From Treponema sp. (GTDB lineage Bacteria; Spirochaetota; Spirochaetia; Treponematales; Treponemataceae), in assembly GCA_017470085.1 (NCBI GenBank), contig JAFUFE010000168.1:1-62607 (forward strand): 62,607 nt of DNA, read 5' to 3'. Below the pieces are notes generated by a model. It was given only the letters and a program-made list of their open reading frames with translations. It was not told where the DNA came from and made no database searches. The translations under genes and the position numbers were made by a program. Positions 8,071 to 16,435 of this stretch are shown here, piece after piece. Each line of letters starts with the position of its first letter. The first letter of the stretch is position 1.

Positions 8071-8222
8071 CGTTTAAAAATCCCGCTAAAATGGCGCGGG
8101 ATTTTTACCTTCGAGTTTTCGCGGAAAACTCGTGTATTGATTGCGTGCTCTCATTTCATTGCGACCGCGCGGTTTTGAACAGCGTTCGATTTTGAAAAAT
8201 CGTTCACTGTTCAAAATTAAAG
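8071..8222 (-). repeat. Composite hairpin repeat, left unit 1
   Basis: The first hairpin has perfect 11-bp arms AAAAATCCCGC (8076-8086) and GCGGGATTTTT (8096-8106), so it resembles an intrinsic terminator on either strand. The second has CGAGTTTTC (8112-8120) and GAAAACTCG (8124-8132). The third is long: TTTTGAACAG (8173-8182) with CTGTTCAAAA (8207-8216) and a nested CGATTTT/AAAATCG. Confidence 0.75.
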
Positions 8223-8440
8223 AACGTTGAAAAACGCCGCTACACTAGCGTGCCGTTTTTACCTTCGAGTTTTCGTGAGAAAACTCGCTCATGTCCGTGT
8301 GCGAGTGTGCTCGAAGCTGCGCCGCGCTTTGCTGGAAGCTCTGCTGCACATCGCTGTGCGTTCTTGCGACGTCGCTTCAAGTGCACGCACGGTTTTGAAC
8401 AGCTTGCAATTTTGCACTATCGTTCACTGTTCAAAAGTAC
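8223..8440 (-). repeat. Composite hairpin repeat, left unit 2
   Basis: Same order as unit 1: A5CG/CGT5 hairpin (8230-8236 with 8254-8260), CGAGTTTTC/GAAAACTCG (8266-8274 with 8279-8287), then TTTTGAACAG/CTGTTCAAAA (8393-8402 with 8427-8436). The interval between the second and third hairpins is longer than in unit 1. A degenerate third unit follows at about 8442-8480. Confidence 0.7.
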
Positions 8441-8526
8441 ATGACGTTTTTTTAGCTACCGCTACCCTGCCGTTTTTCTGATATTTTTCATCATGCCCGT
8501 CGTTCGATATTTTTTTACAATGTCTG

Positions 8527-8555
8527 TTGCGATAATCGGGTGTGCGTGCTATACT
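8527..8555 (+). promoter_or_regulatory. Promoter of the 8593 gene
   Basis: TTGCGA (8527-8532), 17 bp spacer, extended TGC-TATACT (8550-8555). Transcription would start near 8562, leaving a leader of about 30 nt that carries the gaggtg ribosome-binding site. Confidence 0.7.
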
Positions 8556-8592
8556 AGAGAATCGACTTATTGGAAAATACGTGAGGTGCGTT

Positions 8593-10257
8593 ATGAGTGA
8601 CATAGATCCAGCCATTCAAGCGCTGCTTGATGAAGCAGCTGTAACGGCAGTTGCTGACAACGACGATGCCGATGAAGCGTTTGCCGGTACAGACGCGGAC
8701 ACGCCGCCGGGACGCGAGCATACAATTCACGACGTTGACCTCAATATTCATGAGTTTGCACCGATTGAAGAACGACTTTCCGCCACGCCACTGGATATTT
8801 TCGATGATAAGTCGTATTACAAAACAGCGCTCTCAAATGAAAATCAGTCGGCACAGCGGGTACATCAGGTGCTGACAAAATACTTAACCTGTGCCGACCC
8901 GAAAGACAGAGGCGTATTCCGTCAACAAATTGTGACGGCGTATTGGGAACTGCTCCGTGGCATGGCGCCGAAGATGGCAAACCCGAACGTTGCAATGCCG
9001 AAGCGTATGTTGATACGGTTTGGCGTTATTTTACCGTCGCTCTTTAAGCCAGAGACCAAAGAGTTTTTTTCACGCATTGTTTTTGAAAACCGCCTGCATG
9101 AACCGGTGCTGTATGCTGACGAGTGGTTTGCGGAGATTGCGTCAGGGCGTATGAATGTTTCGGCCACCGATGAAGCGCGTCCGGCGCACACAAAGGATAT
9201 GTCTCCTGAAGGGGCGAACAGCGCAGAACAGGCGCGTTTAATGCAACTCCAGTCAAAAAATTCTGGGAAGATGCAGGTAGTTGAAAATCAGTTACAGCTT
9301 AAAGAGAATGAGCGATCGGTGCTTGAAGAAGAACTGCGCCGCCGGGTAGACCTCCTTTTTGAACATCAGCCGATTTATGCGTTACCGCCGCACAAGGAAT
9401 CGTATACCGAAAGCCAGAAACGGCTCTTTGGCGAGATATCGGAACGGCTCCGTGCATTAAGCAAAAATGACAAAGAACTTGCTAAATGTTTGAAAGAATA
9501 CGAGGAAGTGAAAACCGCCTACGATGGTGTAGAGCGGAAACTAGCTGATGGACCGGCAATTGTGCAGGTGGATAGTGGAAAAATCAATACCGAGTTTGAC
9601 ACCGTGCGCCAAATGGCAAAAATGACGGTTGGACGGCAAGGAAATCAGTTTCCAATTTTTACGCGCGAGTTTTTTCATTGTACAGAAAACGGCACTGGGA
9701 CGCGTGAAAATGTAGTTGAGCTTTTAAGGTGGATTGAATCGATTGATCCGGGTGCGTTTTGTCGTATCCATAAAAATATTCCGAACCGTATCGTGCCGTA
9801 TGTGCTTTTGGTGCCGACGTATGGCGACCGCGGTTTTTGTTGGGAACCGTTCGACCGCTACAACCGAATTACGAGCCGTGGGCGCATCGTCGTGCCGATG
9901 TATCCGCGCGATTTGCGGATTGCCATTCTCACTGCTGTCGCCGATTTGCGGTGGCAGGTCGCAAAAGAAAAGGCGTCGTTTTACTGGATGGAAGAAGGCC
10001 TTACCGGTCAATATTATCAATATATCGATCGTGCCAAATTGAAGGGAGACATTAAGCAATTCTTTATTGAAGATTATATTTTGTGGATGACGAAGGAATC
10101 GAGCGGTGTACAACGGCTCGACAAAGAAGTCCGTGGTATTTTCTGGCGAAACATGCCATATCCACGGAGCTTAAAAGAAGATTTGCGCAAACGGAGCCTC
10201 GTCTACGATGAACTGTGCGTAAAAGATAATAACCGCGCTATGTCGGACGGCTACTAA
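8593..10257 (+). CDS. Conserved-looking coiled-coil protein of unknown function
   Basis: A 554-aa soluble protein with no signal peptide or membrane segment. An acidic, low-complexity N-terminus (about 1-60, rich in Asp and Ala) precedes a helical domain (about 75-200). Then comes a charged coiled coil (about 215-345, with AQMQLQSKNS-like and ENERSVLEEELRRR stretches) and a C-terminal globular domain rich in aromatic residues. I do not recognise a family. Start ATG 8593 is chosen over the upstream ATG 8542 because gaggtg precedes it and the promoter -10 lies at 8550, inside the longer frame. It is the only gene between the hairpin array and trxA and probably forms its own unit. Confidence 0.75.
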   Translation: MSDIDPAIQALLDEAAVTAVADNDDADEAFAGTDADTPPGREHTIHDVDLNIHEFAPIEERLSATPLDIFDDKSYYKTALSNENQSAQRVHQVLTKYLTCADPKDRGVFRQQIVTAYWELLRGMAPKMANPNVAMPKRMLIRFGVILPSLFKPETKEFFSRIVFENRLHEPVLYADEWFAEIASGRMNVSATDEARPAHTKDMSPEGANSAEQARLMQLQSKNSGKMQVVENQLQLKENERSVLEEELRRRVDLLFEHQPIYALPPHKESYTESQKRLFGEISERLRALSKNDKELAKCLKEYEEVKTAYDGVERKLADGPAIVQVDSGKINTEFDTVRQMAKMTVGRQGNQFPIFTREFFHCTENGTGTRENVVELLRWIESIDPGAFCRIHKNIPNRIVPYVLLVPTYGDRGFCWEPFDRYNRITSRGRIVVPMYPRDLRIAILTAVADLRWQVAKEKASFYWMEEGLTGQYYQYIDRAKLKGDIKQFFIEDYILWMTKESSGVQRLDKEVRGIFWRNMPYPRSLKEDLRKRSLVYDELCVKDNNRAMSDGY

Positions 10258-10299
10258 TAATCGTCGGTGCCAGTTAGTGCACGGTGTTCAAAAAACAGC

Positions 10300-10350
10300 A
10301 GCGGGCAGTGCGCGGTAGGATTTGAAACAGGCGGGCTGCCGTTTTTTTTA
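10300..10350 (+). terminator. Weak hairpin with T8 tract after the 8593 gene
   Basis: GGCAG and CTGCC arms are followed by a run of eight T (about 10342-10349). Only five pairs are perfect and the loop is long, so this is a tentative intrinsic terminator. Confidence 0.35.
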
Positions 10351-10477
10351 AGGCACACGGACGCTCGGTATCGGCGTAGAATGCCGCTTCAACTATACTA
10401 AAAGTACAATCGACACGGCGTACTGAAAAAAGTTATTTTTTTCTTTTCTTTTTCTAAAAAATTCCGTATATTAGTGC

Positions 10478-10483
10478 TATACT
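10478..10483 (+). promoter_or_regulatory. trxA extended -10
   Basis: TGC-TATACT in a T- and A-rich upstream region. No TTGC-type -35 is seen at the right distance; the extended -10 may compensate. It lies 63 bases before ATG 10547. Confidence 0.5.
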
Positions 10484-10546
10484 GATACGAGAATGCTCAT
10501 AGATGGGCAGTTCTCGGCACACTATCTTTATTTTTTGGAGGATACT

Positions 10547-10858
10547 ATGGCTCTTGAAATTACCACAGATAATTTTCAGAAAGAGGTGCTTGAATCGGAT
10601 AAACCCGTCTTGGTCGATTTTTGGGCGACGTGGTGTGGTCCGTGCCGTATGATGGGACCGATTGTTGACGAGATTGCGGCGGAAAAAGGCGACACAATCA
10701 AAGTCGGCAAAGTCAATGTTGATGAACAGGAAGCGCTCGCGCAGCAGTACAACGTTATGAGCATACCGACTTTTGTTCTGTTTAAAGGCGGTAAGGCGGC
10801 AGCTCAGGTAATCGGCGGCAGAGGCAAAGACGAATTGCTTTCGGGGCTCGGTCTGTAA
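10547..10858 (+). CDS. trxA: Thioredoxin
   Basis: A 103-aa cytoplasmic disulfide reductant with the redox motif WCGPC at 29-33, the cis-proline segment SIPTF and the usual length. It can recycle methionine sulfoxide reductases such as MsrAB at 12880 and other thiol enzymes. The start is set by ttggagg seven bases upstream; a longer frame to 10493 lacks support. The last 55 bp of the gene overlap the 3' end of the oppositely transcribed FAD oxidoreductase, so there is no room for a conventional terminator between them. Confidence 0.95.
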   Translation: MALEITTDNFQKEVLESDKPVLVDFWATWCGPCRMMGPIVDEIAAEKGDTIKVGKVNVDEQEALAQQYNVMSIPTFVLFKGGKAAAQVIGGRGKDELLSGLGL

Positions 10859-12528
10859 ACGGCAGCGCTCGCGAAGGTCGCTTCGCATGTGCTGGGACTG
10901 ATGGTCTCTTTTGCCAGCTGCGCGATGATGCATGCTGCGGTTGTCTCTCCGTCAAGCGCGGAGGATATGATGCCTCCTGCGTAGCCGCTTCCTTCACCGG
11001 CAGGAAAGAGCCGTGCTATGGAGACGCTTTCGTGTGTGTCAGGCGCTCGTGCCATACGGACGGGCGTGGAAGTGCGTGTTTCACTCGCAATGAGGACTGC
11101 TTCGTCAGCGATAAAGCCGCGCATTTTTCTGTCGAACAGGTAAAATGCCGGAATGAGCCGCTGCGTGATGTGCGCGGGAAGCCATTCATCCAATCTGCTC
11201 GGTGTGATGCCGGGCGCGTAGCTGGTGCGTGGCAACGATGCGCTCCTGCGGTGGTGTAAAAAATCTTTGAGCCGTTGTGCCGGTGCGCGATTTTTTTCGC
11301 CGTGTGATTTTGTCTCGTGTTCAAGTGCGGTACGGAAAAACAATCCGGCGAGTGCTGGGCATCCTGCCTGTTGTGCGCGTTCATGGAATTCCGGCGGAAT
11401 ATCTTCGGGGCGTGTTTCTACAACGATTGCTGCATTTGACCACGGCGAATTGCGGTGTGAACTCGCCATGCCGTTCGTGACGATGCTGTCATTTTCGGTT
11501 GTCGCGGGAACAACGTATCCTCCCGGGCACATGCAGAATGAATATACTCCTCGTCCATCGACCTGTGCTGTTAAACGATACGCTGCTGCGGGAAATGCGT
11601 GTGTTGTCTCTTGCCCGTGATACTGTATGTGGTCGATGAGCGGCCGGGGGTGTTCAATGCGGACGCCGATAGCACAGGTCTTTGCAACCAACGCACTTGG
11701 CGCGGTGCGGGCAAGCAGTTCGTATATGTCGGACGCGGAGTGCCCCGTCGCTACGATAACGGCATCAGCAGAAAAATGCTGTTGCTCATGTGTGTGGGTA
11801 TCTTGTGCCGTAATACCGGTGGCAGTCATCGTATTGTTTTTCATGGCTATTGTGAATGCGGTGCAGCGTGTGTGAAAGTGAATCGTGCCGCCGAGTGCGG
11901 TGATTTTTTTGCAGAGCGCATCTACGATTGCGGGCAGTTTGTCTGTGCCGATGTGCGGGTGTGCATCGGTGAGAATTGCGGCATCCGCGCCGAAGTGAAC
12001 GAGTATGTGCAGAATGCGCGCTCTGTTGCCTCGTTTTGTGCTCCGTGTGTACAGTTTGCCGTCGCTAAAGGTACCGGCACCGCCAGCGCCGAAACAGTAG
12101 TTGCTGTCGGCATTGACCGTGCCAGACGTACTGATTGCAGCGATATCTTTTTTCCGTATGGAAGGTACATCTCCCCGTTCAATAATGATCGGTTTGATGC
12201 CGTCTTCAAGCAGTCGGAGCGCAGCGAAAAGTCCTGCAGGGCCTGCTCCGATGATGATAACGCGCCGCGTGCCGCGTGCGCTTTTCCATGCGGGGAGCTG
12301 CGTTTCGGCGTCTGTGCCGGGCAGTTCTCCGATATACGCTTGTACGCGGAGAACGATTTTTATGCTACCGTGCCGTGCATCGACGGAGCGCTTTTTAATG
12401 ACGAGCGACAGTTCCGCCGGTGTGACGGATATATTTTTTTGTGCGAGCACCGCAACGGCGCGCATCTGTAGGCGGTGTTCGTCTTTTTCATCTTGCGGAG
12501 GCACAATCAGCGTTATGTCGATTATCAT
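10804..12528 (-). CDS. FAD-dependent oxidoreductase (NAD(P)/FAD dehydrogenase, COG2509 type)
   Basis: A 574-aa flavoprotein. An N-terminal ferredoxin-like region (about 1-80) precedes the dinucleotide fold RRVIIIGAGPAGLFAALRLLEDG (about 88-110), the FAD-binding stretch NYCFGAGGAGTFSDGKL, and a C-terminal GEGSGYAGGIISSALDG that closes the FAD site. This pattern fits the uncharacterised FAD-dependent dehydrogenase family; the substrate is unknown. Start 12528 follows a TATACT by six bases and lacks a Shine-Dalgarno; the longer frame to 12687 has no family similarity. The C-terminus has about 40 extra residues of low complexity that run into the 3' end of trxA on the other strand. That tail may not be conserved. 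Confidence 0.85.
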   Translation of the reverse strand: MIIDITLIVPPQDEKDEHRLQMRAVAVLAQKNISVTPAELSLVIKKRSVDARHGSIKIVLRVQAYIGELPGTDAETQLPAWKSARGTRRVIIIGAGPAGLFAALRLLEDGIKPIIIERGDVPSIRKKDIAAISTSGTVNADSNYCFGAGGAGTFSDGKLYTRSTKRGNRARILHILVHFGADAAILTDAHPHIGTDKLPAIVDALCKKITALGGTIHFHTRCTAFTIAMKNNTMTATGITAQDTHTHEQQHFSADAVIVATGHSASDIYELLARTAPSALVAKTCAIGVRIEHPRPLIDHIQYHGQETTHAFPAAAYRLTAQVDGRGVYSFCMCPGGYVVPATTENDSIVTNGMASSHRNSPWSNAAIVVETRPEDIPPEFHERAQQAGCPALAGLFFRTALEHETKSHGEKNRAPAQRLKDFLHHRRSASLPRTSYAPGITPSRLDEWLPAHITQRLIPAFYLFDRKMRGFIADEAVLIASETRTSTPVRMARAPDTHESVSIARLFPAGEGSGYAGGIISSALDGETTAACIIAQLAKETISPSTCEATFASAAVYRPSPESNSSLPLPPIT

Positions 12529-12879
12529 AAAAATAGTATAGCGTATATGCTGCGTTTCCGGTAGATTGGGAACCGTGCGGTAAGTTTTTGACAAGCGAAA
12601 ATCAGCCGTGCAGTGTGCTGGCGCATTTACAGAGGTATTTTTTGTTTTTCGGCTGATGCGCGTCTGGAAAACAGCGAGGCGAAGCAAGCGGTTTTATTTT
12701 TAGAACACAAAACAGATCTATTTTTGTTTTTTAAAAATAGTTAGCTTTATGAAACTATTTCTCATCCGGGTTGTTTATAGGTAACAGTCTGTCTGCGGCG
12801 TGCTGATAAAACAGACGGTGCCTAACTACTGATGTACCCGCGACAGTTTGTTGCAGTTTATGTTTTATGGAGCAAACAG
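12529..12879. other. Intergenic region between divergent FAD oxidoreductase and msrAB
   Basis: No gene is seen in these 351 bases. On the minus strand TATACT (12535-12540) lies six bases from the oxidoreductase start. The centre is very A/T-rich with a perfect AT hairpin, CTATTTTT (12718-12725) with AAAAATAG (12733-12740). Nearer msrAB is GTCTGT (12787-12792) with ACAGAC (12811-12816). Either could be a regulatory stem, but nothing ties them to a known factor. Confidence 0.5.
12535..12540 (-). promoter_or_regulatory. -10 box of the FAD oxidoreductase, leaderless type
   Basis: TATACT on the minus strand, then atttttATG: six bases to the start codon and no ribosome-binding site. No convincing -35 was found. 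Confidence 0.5.
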
Positions 12880-14040
12880 ATGAAAAGATATATATTCTTT
12901 ATGTTGACGTTCGTTGGGACGAGCATGGTTGGTGTATACAGTATTATTATGGCATCGTGTACCCGTCCGGTACGGGAAAGGGCACTGCGACAGTCACCGC
13001 AGCCCGTTTTAGTTCAATATACAGAAAAGGATGAGCTTATGGCAGACAAGGATACTACCATACGTACGTCAGAGGATTCGGAAATCTATCTGGCGGGAGG
13101 ATGTTTTTGGGGAACGGAGCACTTTATCCGGCAGATTCACGGCGTCCGCGATACAGAAGTCGGATACGCAAATGGTACGACGGCACAGCCCAGTTATGAG
13201 GACGTGTGCTATAACAATACAGGACACGCAGAAACAGTCCGCGTTATCTACGATGCACGCGTCGTGCCGCTTGCCGAACTGCTCGCGTTCTATTTTAAGT
13301 CAATCGATCCGACGAGCGTGAACCGACAGGGGAATGACCGCGGCACTCAGTACCGTACGGGCATTTATTATACCGATGACCGCGATGTACCGGTAATCAT
13401 GCAGGAGATACGTTCCATACAGACGCAGTACAACAAGCCGATTGCCGTTGAAGTCGCTCCGCTTGCTAATTTTTACGCAGCCGAAGAATATCATCAGGAT
13501 TATCTAAAAAAACATCCCGGCGGATACTGCCACATTTCTCCGGATGTATTTGCACTGGTGCAGCAACAGCAAAACACCGCATCGTCTGAACGCACGGAAT
13601 GGTCAAAGCCCGACGATGCGACGCTGCGAAAAAAACTGTCTCGCTTGCAGTATGCCGTAACGCAGCAGGGCGCCACGGAGCCTCCGTTTCAGAATGAGTA
13701 TGACCGCGAATTCCGTCCGGGGATTTACTGCGATGTAACGACGGGCGAACCGCTTTTTGTGTCGAGTGCAAAGTATGACTCCGGATGCGGGTGGCCAGCG
13801 TTTTCTCGCCCCATAGATGACCGTGTGCTCACCAGCGTATCGGATTTTTCTCACGGTATGGTCAGAACAGAAGTGCGCTCCCGTACGAGTGGCGCACACC
13901 TTGGCCACGTGTTTAACGACGGGCCAGCGGCAAGCGGTGGACTCCGCTATTGCATCAACAGTGCATCGCTCCGGTTTATTCCGAAAGAACAAATGGAGGC
14001 GGAAGGATATGGCGCATATGTGCCGCTCGTAGATGAATGA
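12880..14040 (+). CDS. msrAB: Lipoprotein peptide-methionine sulfoxide reductase MsrA-MsrB fusion
   Basis: A 386-aa fusion enzyme that reduces both S- and R-methionine sulfoxide. The N-terminus [13 protein letters not shown] leads to a lipobox-like IMASC, so Cys27 would be lipidated and the enzyme placed in the periplasm or on a membrane. MsrA carries GCFWG (74-78, catalytic Cys75) and EEYHQDYL. MsrB carries [20 protein letters not shown] and [13 protein letters not shown] with its catalytic Cys. Order A then B, without a thioredoxin domain, is common. ATG 12880 has ggag seven bases upstream; an earlier start at 12832 would spoil the signal peptide. Its electron donor is not in the window unless a membrane relay links it to trxA. 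Confidence 0.93.
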   Translation: MKRYIFFMLTFVGTSMVGVYSIIMASCTRPVRERALRQSPQPVLVQYTEKDELMADKDTTIRTSEDSEIYLAGGCFWGTEHFIRQIHGVRDTEVGYANGTTAQPSYEDVCYNNTGHAETVRVIYDARVVPLAELLAFYFKSIDPTSVNRQGNDRGTQYRTGIYYTDDRDVPVIMQEIRSIQTQYNKPIAVEVAPLANFYAAEEYHQDYLKKHPGGYCHISPDVFALVQQQQNTASSERTEWSKPDDATLRKKLSRLQYAVTQQGATEPPFQNEYDREFRPGIYCDVTTGEPLFVSSAKYDSGCGWPAFSRPIDDRVLTSVSDFSHGMVRTEVRSRTSGAHLGHVFNDGPAASGGLRYCINSASLRFIPKEQMEAEGYGAYVPLVDE

Positions 14041-14096
14041 CCGTTCATGCGTTAATCGCGCAATCAATGCGCCACTATTGGCAACCAGTGCGCTCA

Positions 14097-14126
14097 TTGC
14101 ATTCCCCCGCTTGTTTGTGTTACACT
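14097..14126 (+). promoter_or_regulatory. glgX promoter, leaderless type
   Basis: TTGCAT (14097-14102), 18 bp spacer, TACACT (14121-14126), then accgttt and ATG 14134. No Shine-Dalgarno; predicted transcript start at or beside the start codon. Confidence 0.55.
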
Positions 14127-14133
14127 ACCGTTT

Positions 14134-16224
14134 ATGACTTCCTTTGAAGTTCTTCCGGGAAAGCCGCGGGCATACGGGGCGATGCTAACGCCACAGGGAA
14201 TCAACTTTTCTCTGTTTTCACGGCACGCAACCAGCGTAACGCTTTATCTGTTCGATGCGCCTAATGCCGCTCAGCCGGCAGCGACGATTGTACTCGATGC
14301 GGCGACCCATCGGACCGGTGATGTGTGGCACGTACTGGTGACGGGGCTTGGGGCGGGAACGCTGTATCTGTATCAGGTAGATGGTCCGTACAATCCACCG
14401 CAGGGACATCGATTCAACAGCAATAAATATGTGTTCGATCCGTATGCGCGTGCGTTTACCGCCGGTTCCGTGTTTCGTGCGTACCGCAAACAGCGCACGG
14501 AAGGACGCGCGGGAATTGAAAACGGCCGGCTGTCGGATTTATCTGACTGTCCGAAATGCATCGTAGTCGCTGACGCTGATTTCGACTGGCAGGGGGACCG
14601 CCCGCTTGAAGTGCCACTCGAAAAAACGATTATCTATGAAATGCACGTCAAAGGATTTACCGCTTCTCCGACAGCGGGCGTGGCGCACCCGGGAACGTAC
14701 CGAGGGGTGATTGAAAAAATCGATTATTTAAAATCGCTCGGTGTGACGGCAGTGGAGCTACTCCCAATCTTTGAATTTGATGAGTACGAGAACGACCACG
14801 TTAATCCGCGAACGGGTGAAATGCTGACGAATTATTGGGGCTATAGCACGATTGGTTTTTTTGCTCCTAAGACAACATACAGCTCGGATTGTTCTCCCGG
14901 AGGAGCAGTTCGTGAGTTCAAAGAGATGGTGCGTGAGTTGCACAAAGCGGGCATAGAGGTGATTTTGGACGTGGTCTATAACCACACCGCAGAGGGCAAC
15001 GAATACGGCACAACATTCTGTTTCCGTGGGCTTGAGAACAGCGTCTACTATCTGCTGCCGCCCGAAAAACAGTACTACATGAATTATTCCGGCTGTGGAA
15101 ATACGGTGAATTGCAATCATCCAATCGTGCGCAATTTTATCATCGATAGTCTGCGCTATTGGGTGACGGAAATGCATGTTGACGGATTTCGCTTTGATTT
15201 GGCGTCGGCACTGTCGCGCTCTCAAGAAGGGCACGTGGTCAATTTTCCGCCGCTGCCGAATCTGATTGCAGAGGATCCCTTTCTGCGCGGAGCAAAAATC
15301 ATTGCGGAGCCGTGGGATGCCGGCGGCGGATACCAGCTCGGTGCGTTTCCGGGGGGGATGCGCTGGTGCGAATGGAACGGACGGTTTCGTGACGACATGC
15401 GGCGTTTTATTCGCGGGGACGAACGGGTGGCGACGGATGCGGCGACACGTTTTGCCGGCAGTTCAGATATATTCAAGCCGAGCGGCCGTTCACCGCTTGC
15501 CTCGATTAACTTCATTACCGCGCACGACGGATTTACGCTCGCCGATATGGTCAGTTACAATACAAAACACAATGAAGAAAATGGCGAAGACAATCGCGAT
15601 GGTTCTGATGACAACTACAGCTATAACAACGGTTTTGAAGGTGATTCTACAAATACGAAAATCGTTCACGCGCGTCTCCGTAAAGTGAAAAATTTTTTTA
15701 TCTGTCTGTTTACCGCACAGGGAACGCCGCAGTTGCTTGGCGGGGATGAGGTGTTGCGCACACAGCGGGGAAACAACAATGCGTATTGTCAGGATAATGA
15801 GCTGTCGTGGATGGATTGGACGCTGGTGAAAAAAAACTACGAGGTGCTTCATTTTGTGCGGACACTTATCCGTCTGCGCTTGAACCATCCGCTGTTTCAG
15901 CGTGTGTGTTTTTTTACTGGTACCGAAATCGTCTGGTACAATGCCAGCGGTAAAAATCCGGACTGGAATGAGCTCAATCGGTTTTTGGCGTTCCAACTGA
16001 TTGGAACCGATGACAATGATTTTTACGTAGCGTTCAACACTGATATCTACGACCGTACCTTAACAGTGCCGTCGCCGACAGTGGGAACGCGGTGGTATCG
16101 TGTGGCGGATACGTCAATTACGGGCGGTGACGACATTCGCGAAGAAGGTGATGAAGAACCGCTCCATGAGCAGGTGCGCTACGTATTGCCCGCTGACAGT
16201 GCGATTATATTGATGAGCAAATGA
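14134..16224 (+). CDS. glgX: Glycogen debranching enzyme (isoamylase type)
   Basis: A 696-aa glycoside hydrolase family 13 enzyme that hydrolyses alpha-1,6 branches left by phosphorylase. An N-terminal CBM48-like domain (about 10-110) precedes the TIM barrel: conserved regions DVVYNHTAEGNEYG, VDGFRFDLASAL (nucleophile Asp), IIAEPWDAGG (acid Glu) and FITAHDGFTLADMVSYN, then the GlgX-typical KHNEENGEDNRDGSDDN. Length matches the family. glgP follows after about 210 bp, giving the usual debranching/phosphorolysis pair. A run of seven G lies at 15351-15357 in Pro-Gly-Gly codons. Confidence 0.93.
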   Translation: MTSFEVLPGKPRAYGAMLTPQGINFSLFSRHATSVTLYLFDAPNAAQPAATIVLDAATHRTGDVWHVLVTGLGAGTLYLYQVDGPYNPPQGHRFNSNKYVFDPYARAFTAGSVFRAYRKQRTEGRAGIENGRLSDLSDCPKCIVVADADFDWQGDRPLEVPLEKTIIYEMHVKGFTASPTAGVAHPGTYRGVIEKIDYLKSLGVTAVELLPIFEFDEYENDHVNPRTGEMLTNYWGYSTIGFFAPKTTYSSDCSPGGAVREFKEMVRELHKAGIEVILDVVYNHTAEGNEYGTTFCFRGLENSVYYLLPPEKQYYMNYSGCGNTVNCNHPIVRNFIIDSLRYWVTEMHVDGFRFDLASALSRSQEGHVVNFPPLPNLIAEDPFLRGAKIIAEPWDAGGGYQLGAFPGGMRWCEWNGRFRDDMRRFIRGDERVATDAATRFAGSSDIFKPSGRSPLASINFITAHDGFTLADMVSYNTKHNEENGEDNRDGSDDNYSYNNGFEGDSTNTKIVHARLRKVKNFFICLFTAQGTPQLLGGDEVLRTQRGNNNAYCQDNELSWMDWTLVKKNYEVLHFVRTLIRLRLNHPLFQRVCFFTGTEIVWYNASGKNPDWNELNRFLAFQLIGTDDNDFYVAFNTDIYDRTLTVPSPTVGTRWYRVADTSITGGDDIREEGDEEPLHEQVRYVLPADSAIILMSK

Positions 16225-16435
16225 ACAGTGGCGGACGTGGCACTGTCCCGATGAACAGTCGGTAGGTGCCGTGTTCTATCGATGGGCGTGCCATGAGCGG
16301 GCGGGCAGTGCGGCGCCAACAGCGGCGGAGTAAGCGGCAAAAGCGGAACGGGTCATCGTTTTGGTTTTAGTGTGCAGCGACCGACGTATCGGCATAACCT
16401 ATGGTATAGAGAGCAGGAAAACGAGGAGGATGAGT

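Larger units (their letters stand above)
7970..8592. repeat. Gene-free hairpin repeat array, left cluster
   Basis: No gene is supported in this 623-base stretch. It holds two complete tandem units and one remnant of a composite hairpin repeat, preceded by a segment (8003-8067) that is closely matched in reverse orientation at 57978-58043. Each unit begins GAACGTT and runs through an A5/T5 terminator-like hairpin, a CGAGTTTTC hairpin, a variable stretch and a TTTTGAACAG/CTGTTCAAAA hairpin. The array lies between birA and the next gene, both on the plus strand, and ends just before the promoter at 8527. Confidence 0.75.

Noticed and set aside
8003-8480. Hairpin array considered as a CRISPR array or an integron attC array
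   Set aside because: Units are not uniform direct repeats with unique spacers, no cas or integrase gene is nearby, and integron attC core sites (GTTRRRY/RYYYAAC pairs) are not found in the right places.
12528-12687. Longer FAD oxidoreductase starting at 12687
   Set aside because: The extension has no family similarity and overlaps A/T-rich promoter sequence; the -10 box fits the 12528 start.
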